From Calditrichia bacterium (lineage in GTDB: Bacteria; Calditrichota; Calditrichia; RBG-13-44-9; J042), in the NCBI GenBank assembly GCA_030430345.1, contig JAUIFT010000258.1:1-5308 (forward strand): 5,308 nt of DNA, in the 5' to 3' direction. Within the stretch, counting starts at the first letter, position 1. Every line of letters begins with the position of its first letter. Of the stretch, positions 1 through 5,308 are shown piece after piece. A program made the translations under genes and the position numbers. The notes under the pieces are model-generated. The model searched no databases, had not been told where the DNA came from, and saw only the letters and a program-made list of their open reading frames with translations.

Positions 1-1347
1 ATTTCTTAAAGGGGATGCGGAAATGTTTACCGGGGTATCATGGGAAATCGCATGACAGATAGTAAAATGTTCATATTGTGATTCCTCGGAAATTTGTGCT
101 TGCTGAATCAGATCAAGAATATGCGGGTCTTCACTGAAGATGGTATGAAAATGATTATTCAGGATGTCCGCTTTCTCACAGGAAAGCAGAGAGAGCATCG
201 CGCCGTTCACGCTGTCAATTTCTCCCAAGACAGTCGTGGTGAGAATGCCAGTCGCCATGTTATCGATGAGAAATTGCTGCCGATGCGCATGCGTTGAAAC
301 ATCCTGATATGAATTGTAATTTTCAATCGTCAGCCCGGCCTGCCGGCAAAGTAACGACAACAATTGAAGATCCAGTTCTTCATACTGTTCTTTGTCGAAA
401 GCGGCATCCCGTTCGGCCACTACAATGATCGCGAAAAGTTCTTTACCGGAAAATATTGGCGCCGCCAACAGATGGTCTGCCATGGTGAGTTTATTCAGAC
501 GGCGATCATTATGCGAATTCAAAATCACCCCGCGCCGGTGCTGGAAGCAGCTTAACAATGCACTATTATTGCGGGACACCCGGGAGTTTTGCAAATTTTC
601 TTCAGAGATTCCTTCGGAAACGACAACCTTCAACAGGGGATTATGCGGCTGGATTTGAAATATTAGACCGGATTGCACATTCAATAGTTTTAAAGCCTGG
701 GTCAGCACTGTAGACAGCAATTCTTCCATGCCGGGAATAACATTCAGCACAAACGACATCGCTTGTATCGCCTGAATTTCCCGGGCGAGTTTTGTCTGAT
801 CAGTCTGCTGGCGCCGCATGCTGTCGAAGAGCACCTGGTTTTGAAAGGATAAGGCAATAATCCGGGCAGTGATATTCAGTATTTTCAGATCATTGGCAGT
901 ATATTCCTGATCCAGGTATTTTTTGCCGAGGCTGATAAAACCAAAAACGCTCCCGCGCAGGAAAAGCGGTACCCAGATATGAGAATCGAGGATTTTCAGT
1001 TTATTTTCATTCTTTTGGAAGAAATGAGTGAGTTGGGCCGGCGGGTTTTCGATTGAGTATATTTCTTCACCCTGCATTACCATTGTTTCAAACAGGCTTT
1101 GGGTAACCTCTATTGCAAGCTGCTCCTGCGGAAGCCCGCTGTGTAAATGCAACTTTAGCTCATAGCTGTTCGGATCTAAAAGAAGGATACCCCCTTTACT
1201 TACCAAAAGGGTGCCCATTAACTGCTCTAGAAACTTGCTACAGATGGTTTTAAAATCACCGTCCCCGAGCAGTATGTTTTCCAATTCAAACAGGGCGTTT
1301 AAAAAGAAACTTTCATCCTGAATATGTGAATGTTGCTCATCACTCAT
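1..1347 (-). CDS. GAF-GAF-PAS sensor/signalling protein, C-terminus cut by window edge
   Basis: Translating the minus strand from the ATG at 1347 gives 449 residues with no stop before the window edge, so this is the N-terminal part of a larger protein. Residues ~19-175 read as a GAF domain, ending in the typical hydrophobic core WVPLFLRGSVFGFISL (125-140) and a closing helix. A helical linker (~176-205) leads to a second GAF (~206-345; core LAAPIFSGKELFAIIVV at 294-310). A PAS domain begins at ~358 (FLIDNMATGIL, then GEIDSVNGAM at 375-384) and is probably nearly complete at the edge. There is no signal peptide or membrane helix, so it should sense a cytoplasmic signal, perhaps a small ligand or redox state. 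The start is supported by GGAG at 1357-1360, 9 bases upstream. The output domain (histidine kinase, GGDEF, phosphatase or AAA+) is unseen, and the ligand cannot be told. A TATAAT lies at 1492-1497 on this strand, but has no good -35 box. Confidence 0.85.
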   Translation of the reverse strand, partial: MSDEQHSHIQDESFFLNALFELENILLGDGDFKTICSKFLEQLMGTLLVSKGGILLLDPNSYELKLHLHSGLPQEQLAIEVTQSLFETMVMQGEEIYSIENPPAQLTHFFQKNENKLKILDSHIWVPLFLRGSVFGFISLGKKYLDQEYTANDLKILNITARIIALSFQNQVLFDSMRRQQTDQTKLAREIQAIQAMSFVLNVIPGMEELLSTVLTQALKLLNVQSGLIFQIQPHNPLLKVVVSEGISEENLQNSRVSRNNSALLSCFQHRRGVILNSHNDRRLNKLTMADHLLAAPIFSGKELFAIIVVAERDAAFDKEQYEELDLQLLSLLCRQAGLTIENYNSYQDVSTHAHRQQFLIDNMATGILTTTVLGEIDSVNGAMLSLLSCEKADILNNHFHTIFSEDPHILDLIQQAQISEESQYEHFTICHAISHDTPVNISASPLRN

Positions 1348-1385
1348 TCCCAATTTCTCCGTAGGTTTAATCAACAGATAATCTT

Positions 1386-1432
1386 CCGGCAATACAGATA
1401 ATGATGTTATGCCGGGCGTTGGTTTGCACCCG
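1386..1432 (-). promoter_or_regulatory. Two mutually exclusive short stems in the sensor gene leader
   Basis: On the minus strand, CGGGTG (1427-1432) can pair with CGCCCG (1413-1418), giving 6 pairs including one G-U around an 8-base loop. CCGGCA (1410-1415) can pair perfectly with TGCCGG (1386-1391). The two stems share bases 1413-1415, so only one can form at a time. They end 38 bases before the ATG at 1347 and leave the Shine-Dalgarno sequence (1357-1360) free. This resembles a switching leader, but the stems are short and I recognise no known riboswitch, so it may be chance. Confidence 0.25.
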
Positions 1433-1558
1433 TCAAAAACCTTATCATTTAAACAAAAAATTGAGAAATCAGCGATGTCGAATCTGACAAAATTATAAAT
1501 CTTAATCCGAAAAAATTATTTTTGAGGAGGAGAATCGGAGAAAATTTCGCAGAGTGAA

Positions 1559-1630
1559 TAAAAACAGGAACGCCGTTAATAGTTAAATCGAAAGAGAAAA
1601 GGAAATACGATCAGTCTATTAACGACGTCC
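1559..1630 (-). terminator. Probable intrinsic terminator of the DUF819 gene
   Basis: On the minus strand, 9 bases after the DUF819 stop codon, the arm at 1616-1630 (GGACGTCGTTAATAG) pairs with the arm at 1568-1582 (CTATTAACGGCGTTC). This gives 15 continuous pairs, two of them G-U, and is followed by CTGTTTTTATT. Position, stem and T-run fit a Rho-independent terminator. The loop is unusually long (33 bases), so efficiency is uncertain. If it works, the downstream sensor gene needs its own promoter. Confidence 0.55.
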
Positions 1631-1639
1631 AGGAACTAT

Positions 1640-2881
1640 TTAGAAAGCCCATCCATGCAAATAACGCATCGTAATCCCGCAGAGCCAGGCGCCATAAGTC
1701 CCCACCGCATATCCGAGCACTGCGAGCAACACCCCGACCGGCGCCAAAGCCGGATGAAATGCTGAAGCGACCACCGGAGCAGATGCTGCCCCACCGACAT
1801 TTGCCTGGCTACCGACTGCCATAAAAAATAACGGCGCCTTGATCAGTTTAGCGACGGTAATCATTAAAGCAGCATGAATAGACATCCAGAGCAACCCGAC
1901 AAAAAACAAGCCGGGGTTGTCAAAAATAGCCAGCACATTCATTTTCATACCGATACTGGCAATTAGCACATACAGGAGAAGGCTTCCCATCCGCGAAGCG
2001 CCGACCCCCTCCAAACGACGCACGGGGGTAAAGGAAAGAATCAGTCCACCGGTAGTTGCAATCACAATTAACCAGAAAAATTTTGACGTTAAGCTAAATC
2101 GCTCCAGTATCGGGAGATTGTTTTCGATAAAAGGCGCAATCAAATCTGCCCCAAAGTGTCCGACTGCCGTTACCCCAAAACCAACAGCGACCACCTGAAC
2201 AGCGTCCGTCAGACTGGGAATTTTCGAGATACTGGCCCGGTATTCCTCAACTTTATCCCGCACAGCGGTAATCGCGGAAGTATCGCCGCCGAGCCATTTA
2301 TCAAATCTTTCCGCATTGCCGGCGCCATATAGCAGGAAGGCCATCCAGATATTTGCTACGATTACATCGACCGCCACCAATGCGGAAAAGGCTTCATCCC
2401 CGACTTCAAACACTTCCTTCATCGCCGCCTGATTCGCGCCGCCGCCAATCCAGCTACCGGCAACAGTGGTCATCCCGCGCCAAACATCATCCCCGGCAAC
2501 CACATCGGGAAAGAAAGAAGCAAAAACCAGCAAAGCGACCGGACCGCCAATGACAATCCCAAACGTTCCGGTTAAAAACATAATGATTGCTTTCGGTCCC
2601 AAATTCAAAATTGCTTTCAAATCGATGCTAATCGTTAACAGTACCAGACTGGCCGGTAAAAGATAACGCGATGATATATAATAGAGTTTGGAAACATCAC
2701 CGGAAATAATGCCCAGGGAATTAAACACCGAGGGCAGGAAATAACACATCAACAATCCCGGAATGTATTTATAGAATTTTTTCCAAAATGGTTTATCGCT
2801 GGATTCGGTGGTAAACACAAAGGCGAGTATCGCCAGTAAAATCCCCAGTACTATCGCATCATTGGTAAATAGTGGTTCCAT
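1640..2881 (-). CDS. DUF819 (YjcL-like) polytopic membrane protein, putative secondary transporter
   Basis: A 413-residue, strongly hydrophobic protein with about ten membrane-crossing segments (roughly 7-25, 36-57, 66-87, 96-124, 163-188, 224-248, 262-285, 299-316, 324-347, 379-403). The overall sequence and its glycine-rich stretches match the DUF819 family, whose B. subtilis member is YjcL. Two related glycine-rich stretches, GSWIGGGANQAA (142-153) and GSQANVGGAASAP (357-369), sit at matching places in the two halves, as expected of an inverted-repeat transporter fold. From memory, the family is grouped with the CPA/AT transporter superfamily; no substrate is established. I chose the ATG at 2881 because AGGAAAGG lies just upstream. 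An in-frame TTG at 2947 would add 22 polar residues and has no such site. The gene is divergent from a peptide transporter gene, and a hairpin follows its stop. Length is normal for the family and no frame break is seen. Confidence 0.88.
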   Translation of the reverse strand: MEPLFTNDAIVLGILLAILAFVFTTESSDKPFWKKFYKYIPGLLMCYFLPSVFNSLGIISGDVSKLYYISSRYLLPASLVLLTISIDLKAILNLGPKAIIMFLTGTFGIVIGGPVALLVFASFFPDVVAGDDVWRGMTTVAGSWIGGGANQAAMKEVFEVGDEAFSALVAVDVIVANIWMAFLLYGAGNAERFDKWLGGDTSAITAVRDKVEEYRASISKIPSLTDAVQVVAVGFGVTAVGHFGADLIAPFIENNLPILERFSLTSKFFWLIVIATTGGLILSFTPVRRLEGVGASRMGSLLLYVLIASIGMKMNVLAIFDNPGLFFVGLLWMSIHAALMITVAKLIKAPLFFMAVGSQANVGGAASAPVVASAFHPALAPVGVLLAVLGYAVGTYGAWLCGITMRYLHGWAF

Positions 2882-2886
2882 ATTAA

Positions 2887-2894
2887 CCTTTCCT
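2887..2894 (-). promoter_or_regulatory. Ribosome binding site that decides the DUF819 start
   Basis: The minus strand reads AGGAAAGG, then TTAAT, then ATG (2881). This purine-rich site is well placed for the ATG and lies inside the reading frame that would extend to the TTG at 2947. It therefore favours the shorter 413-residue protein. Confidence 0.6.
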
Positions 2895-2955
2895 ATAGTA
2901 TTCGACAAGCGATTAGCGCTCACCCCAATGAAGGGTGTCGATTTCAAATAATCAA

Positions 2956-2986
2956 ATTATCAGCATACAAACTGTTTAATTTACAA
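2956..2986 (-). promoter_or_regulatory. Weak candidate promoter for the DUF819 gene
   Basis: On the minus strand, TTGTAA (2981-2986) is followed after 19 bases by GATAAT (2956-2961). These match the housekeeping boxes at 4/6 and 5/6, but the spacing is longer than ideal. It would give a leader of roughly 70 bases before the ATG at 2881. I see no better pair on this strand of the divergent gap, but in such AT-rich sequence a match like this is easily accidental. Confidence 0.25.
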
Positions 2987-3027
2987 TTTCCAGCTAAAGT
3001 TCAAATTATTTTATTTACGAAACAGGG

Positions 3028-3063
3028 TAAAAATTTGCAAATTTGTAATTTTACAAATTTTTA
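3028..3063. promoter_or_regulatory. Nested perfect palindromes in the divergent gap (operator-like)
   Basis: Three copies of an AAATTTG half-site in alternating orientation overlap here. AAATTTGCAAATTT (3031-3044) is a perfect 14-base palindrome. AAATTTGTAA (3039-3048) and TTACAAATTT (3051-3060) form perfect 10-base arms around TT. TAAAAATTTG (3028-3037) and CAAATTTTTA (3054-3063) form an outer perfect pair. The block lies about 147 bases upstream of the DUF819 ATG and 90 bases upstream of the -35 box of the first POT gene. It could bind a dimeric regulator at two overlapping sites. With so little G+C, a stable RNA hairpin or a chance AT-rich repeat are the alternatives. Confidence 0.4.
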
Positions 3064-3128
3064 AATGAGAGATTAAGATACCGTAATGCAACATTTTAAG
3101 CAACACCCCTAACAACTTCAAAAACTGA

Positions 3129-3163
3129 TATTTATCATTGCTTTTTAATCGTTTTGATAAATA
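3129..3163. promoter_or_regulatory. Inverted repeat overlapping the -35 box of the first POT gene
   Basis: TATTTATCA (3129-3137) and TGATAAATA (3155-3163) are perfect 9-base inverted copies, 26 bases centre to centre, or about two and a half helical turns. The right copy covers the TTGATA -35 box (3154-3159). The left copy is part of a smaller palindrome, TGATATTTATCA (3126-3137). The layout fits a repressor or activator site for the rightward promoter, but no regulator family is recognised. Confidence 0.35.
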
Positions 3164-3181
3164 GGCAGCTTTCTGTATATT
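3154..3181 (+). promoter_or_regulatory. Promoter of the first POT transporter gene
   Basis: TTGATA (3154-3159), a 16-base spacer and TATATT (3176-3181) each match the housekeeping sigma consensus at 5 of 6 bases. Transcription would start near 3188, giving a leader of about 75 bases before the ATG at 3262. The same bases also read TTTG, 19 bases, TATATTTT, one base off the Bacteroidota consensus (TTTG-N19-TAnnTTTG). The sequence alone cannot say which sigma type applies. This is the best promoter in the 380-base divergent gap. Confidence 0.5.
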
Positions 3182-3247
3182 TTCAGGTTTGAACCATAGG
3201 GGAAATTCGGCGTTAACAGTTTTAAATACATATATCTTTATTACCAC

Positions 3248-3255
3248 AGAAGGAG
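3248..3255 (+). promoter_or_regulatory. Strong Shine-Dalgarno site of the first POT gene
   Basis: AGAAGGAG ends 6 bases before the ATG at 3262, close to a perfect anti-16S match at good spacing. It fixes the start of the transporter and predicts efficient translation. Confidence 0.8.
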
Positions 3256-3261
3256 ATTTTT

Positions 3262-4590
3262 ATGTTTCGAGAACATCCCAAAGGCTTAGCGGTGCTCTTT
3301 TTCACAGAGATGTGGGAGCGCTTCAGCTACTACGGTATGCGGGCAATTCTGACGCTTTATCTTGTTGCACAAACGAATGATGCTAATCCCGGTTTGGGGT
3401 GGACGGATCAGAGCGCACTGGCACTGTATGGTTGGTATACCATGCTGGTTTACGTCGCTTCTATTCCCGGTGGATATATCGCCGATAAATTCTTGGGGCA
3501 GAAAAAATCCGTTATGATTGGCGGCTTGATGCTCTGTTTGGGGCATGGCATTCTCGCTGTGGAAAATATGACAGCCTTTTATAGCGGTTTGTTGTTCATC
3601 ATCATGGGTGTCGGAATGCTGAAGCCGAATATTTCCACTATGGTCGGTCAGCTTTACCCGGAAAAAGATGATCGCCGGGACAAGGGCTTTACCCTGTTTT
3701 ACATCGGGATTAACTTAGGCGCTTTTCTCGCCAGTATTATCGTCGGTTACGTCGGTGAAGTCATTGGCTGGCACTATGGATTCGGCCTCGCTGGTATTGG
3801 TATGCTGGCCGGACAGATCGTTTATTACCAGGGTCAGAAATATTTAATTGGTGTTGGTGATTTCATTGGTCAGCAGGGCAATCCTGAGCGCGAATCACTT
3901 GAAAGACCTTTAACCAGTGTTGAAAAAGACCGCGTCATCGTTCTATTACTCTCCTTTTTTATCGTGATTGTTTTCTGGGGTGCTTTCGAACAGGCTGGCG
4001 GTTTAATGAATATCTATACCAAAGAAAAAACCAGCCGTTTACTGATGGGCTTCGAAATCCCTGCCTCTATTTTCCAATCATTGAATGCTCTCTTTATTAT
4101 GATTTTTGGCACTGCTGTCGCCGCCTTTTGGGCAAAGCGCAATCTTGCCAACAAAGAAGCATCTTCGCTCTTTAAAATGGCGGTTGGCACCATGATTATG
4201 GGCGCTGGCTTCCTGTTCATGTCTGCTGCTTCCATCGAATATGAAAGCACTGGTAGCTCCGCTATGTATTGGCTGGTTCTCGCTTATCTTTTCCACACTG
4301 TCGGTGAACTTTGTGCATCTCCGGTCGCATTATCATTTATCACCAAACTCTCTCCAGCCAAATATGGCTCAATTATGATGGGACTTTATTTTGCAACCAC
4401 CGGCCTCGGGAACAAGGTTGCCGGCTTACTTGGCGAGTCCGCTTCTCATTTTGGTGAATTGACTATTTTTACCGGCATCGCAGTTTTCTGTATCTTATTC
4501 GGCTTACTTATTACGGTCTTCCTGAAAAAACTGAAAGCGCTTACTCATGGTGCGGAAGATCTTGAGCCGGAGCTGGAAAAAGCCCATTAA
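3262..4590 (+). CDS. POT/PTR2 family proton-coupled di/tripeptide transporter (peptide MFS transporter)
   Basis: A complete 442-residue inner-membrane protein of the POT (PTR2) branch of the major facilitator superfamily, which imports di- and tripeptides with protons. Family hallmarks are present: E16xxE19R20F21 with SYYG in helix 1, GGYIADKFLGQ (70-80) in the helix 2-3 loop, the helix 4 lysine K121 in LKPN, the PTR2 signature around FTLFYIGINLGAF (143-155), FEQAGG (242-247) in helix 7, and the helix 10 glutamate E349 in VGEL. The proton and peptide-binding charges are therefore intact. About twelve helices are predicted. Only some 30 polar residues (~192-222) join helices 6 and 7, so the extra HA-HB hairpin of many bacterial POTs such as E. 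coli DtpA is absent. The C-terminus is short, acidic and cytoplasmic. The start is set by a strong Shine-Dalgarno site. A paralogue follows 159 bases downstream, and the divergent neighbour is a DUF819 gene. The precise peptide preference cannot be read. Confidence 0.95.
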   Translation: MFREHPKGLAVLFFTEMWERFSYYGMRAILTLYLVAQTNDANPGLGWTDQSALALYGWYTMLVYVASIPGGYIADKFLGQKKSVMIGGLMLCLGHGILAVENMTAFYSGLLFIIMGVGMLKPNISTMVGQLYPEKDDRRDKGFTLFYIGINLGAFLASIIVGYVGEVIGWHYGFGLAGIGMLAGQIVYYQGQKYLIGVGDFIGQQGNPERESLERPLTSVEKDRVIVLLLSFFIVIVFWGAFEQAGGLMNIYTKEKTSRLLMGFEIPASIFQSLNALFIMIFGTAVAAFWAKRNLANKEASSLFKMAVGTMIMGAGFLFMSAASIEYESTGSSAMYWLVLAYLFHTVGELCASPVALSFITKLSPAKYGSIMMGLYFATTGLGNKVAGLLGESASHFGELTIFTGIAVFCILFGLLITVFLKKLKALTHGAEDLEPELEKAH

Positions 4591-4625
4591 GTCAGTCAGC
4601 ATTTAACTATCACATTTGTCTGAAA

Positions 4626-4667
4626 ATATGCCGGGTATTGAGCTTCATATTTCAATATCCGGTATAT
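4626..4667. other. Strong hairpin between the two POT genes
   Basis: ATATG plus CCGGGTATTGA (4626-4641) pairs with TCAATATCCGG plus TATAT (4652-4667). This makes 16 continuous pairs, two of them G-U, around a 10-base loop. It starts 35 bases after the first POT stop codon. No T-run follows on the plus strand, so it is not a standard intrinsic terminator. It could protect the upstream message from 3' decay, reduce read-through, or act with Rho. TATACT at 4665-4670 is a possible -10 box for the second gene, overlapping the right arm, but I see no convincing -35 box. Confidence 0.45.
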
Positions 4668-4749
4668 ACTTCTGAGAGCTGATACGCTTCAATCACTGAA
4701 CAAACATTCCGACATTTTCCTAATCATTCATACAAAGCGGAGTACTGAA

Positions 4750-5308
4750 ATGAGCGAATCTGAGCAGCCGGTTCAACAACCGCATCCCGCAAAAGAAAAG
4801 TCCGATTTTCAACCCGGTAATATCGGCGAAAAAATCGAAAAGTTCTTTTTCCCCGATCAGCCGGTCGGACTGGTCACCATTTTTTTCACCGAGATATGGG
4901 AACGATTTTCCTACTACGGCATGCGGGCTTTGATGGTTTTGTATATGACCAAACAGATGTTTTATTCTGACCAGGACGCCCTGGACATCTATGGCGCCTA
5001 TAATGCCCTGGTGTATGCAACACCGCTTATCGGCGGCGTATTTGCCGACCGGATCCTCGGCCAGCGCCAGTCGATCATTCTTGGGGCAACACTGATGATG
5101 TGCGGCCATTTTGTCCTTGCCCTCCCCAGTGACCTCACCTTTTTCTTCGCCCTTGGTTTTCTGATCATTGGCAATGGTTTCTTTAAACCGAACATGGCCC
5201 CGATGATCAACTATCTCTACGACAAAAATGACCCGCGCCGGGAAGGCGGCTTCACCATTTTTTATATGGGGGTGAATATCGGATCGTTAGCCGGCACAAT
5301 CCTCTGCG
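4750..5308 (+). CDS. Second POT/PTR2 family peptide transporter, C-terminus cut by window edge
   Basis: 186 residues are visible before the window ends, covering about the first five helices of a usual twelve to fourteen. Residues 1-40 are a polar, proline- and lysine-containing cytoplasmic tail that the first POT lacks. Helix 1 carries E48xxE51R52F53 with SYYGMR, the loop GGVFADRILGQ (95-105) follows helix 2, helix 4 holds K146 in FKPN, and FTIFYMGVNIGS (168-179) is the PTR2 signature. The proton-coupling residues of this half are thus intact. The ATG has GGAG at 4739-4742, 7 bases upstream. It is clearly a paralogue of the upstream transporter, sharing blocks such as WERFSYYGMRA, but diverged elsewhere, so it is not a recent duplication and may prefer other peptides. 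Co-transcription with the first POT is possible, but the 159-base gap and hairpin leave it open. Confidence 0.93.
   Translation, partial: MSESEQPVQQPHPAKEKSDFQPGNIGEKIEKFFFPDQPVGLVTIFFTEIWERFSYYGMRALMVLYMTKQMFYSDQDALDIYGAYNALVYATPLIGGVFADRILGQRQSIILGATLMMCGHFVLALPSDLTFFFALGFLIIGNGFFKPNMAPMINYLYDKNDPRREGGFTIFYMGVNIGSLAGTILC

Noticed and set aside
94..658. Small plus-strand open frames in the left part of the window
   Set aside because: They are antisense to the continuous GAF-GAF-PAS frame and show no family features or ribosome sites.
1386..1440. Cyclic-di-GMP (GEMM) riboswitch, suggested by GCAAACC in the sensor leader
   Set aside because: Only this short match is present. The second conserved helix and the rest of the aptamer are missing.
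1348..1515. In-frame open extension of the sensor gene upstream of its ATG (56 codons)
   Set aside because: It contains no ATG or GTG, only poorly supported TTG codons, while the ATG at 1347 has a good GGAG site. The openness is probably chance.
2882..2947. Longer DUF819 protein starting at TTG 2947
   Set aside because: The 22 added residues are polar and there is no clear ribosome site before the TTG. The ATG at 2881 has AGGAAAGG in front of it.
3011..3247. 78-codon open frame on the minus strand in the divergent gap
   Set aside because: It starts with GTG, has no Shine-Dalgarno site, matches no family I know and runs through the promoter and the palindromes. The product looks like translated AT-rich spacer.
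4720..5109. 129-codon open frame on the minus strand inside the second POT gene
   Set aside because: It lies antisense to a clear POT coding region, and its product is rich in His, Cys and Gln with no recognisable domain. It is a shadow frame.

Overview
This 5.3-kb bacterial chromosome window has a moderate, roughly even base composition. It holds four protein genes, two of them cut by the window edges, and no RNA genes, mobile elements or CRISPR arrays. All four starts have a recognisable Shine-Dalgarno sequence, and AT-rich gaps separate the genes. I cannot name the organism. The gene set (two POT peptide transporters, a DUF819 membrane protein, a GAF-GAF-PAS sensor) fits many bacteria. The clear Shine-Dalgarno sites argue mildly against Bacteroidota, where such sites are usually weak.

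Layout. From 1347 leftwards, on the minus strand and running off the left edge, lies a long open frame of 449 visible residues with no stop. It encodes a soluble sensor protein with two GAF domains followed by a PAS domain; its output domain lies outside the window. Its leader contains two short stems that cannot both form. Upstream of it, also on the minus strand, is a DUF819 (YjcL-like) membrane protein at 1640-2881, followed by a hairpin that looks like its terminator at 1559-1630. A 380-base divergent gap (2882-3261) follows. It carries nested perfect palindromes, an inverted repeat lying over a -35 box, and a good promoter reading rightwards. On the plus strand come two tandem, non-identical POT/PTR2 proton-coupled oligopeptide transporter genes: a complete one at 3262-4590, and a second starting at 4750 and cut by the right edge. 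A strong hairpin lies between them.

How the genes may work together. The two POT proteins should import di- and tripeptides with protons. The DUF819 protein is probably a secondary transporter of unknown substrate. Because it shares a control region with the first POT gene, a link to peptide or amino-acid metabolism is reasonable, but this is inference. The sensor gene is separated from the DUF819 gene by a likely terminator and may be unrelated. I see no clearly new system. The most interesting parts are the operator-like repeats in the divergent gap, the internal repeat of the DUF819 protein, and the 12-helix design of the first POT.
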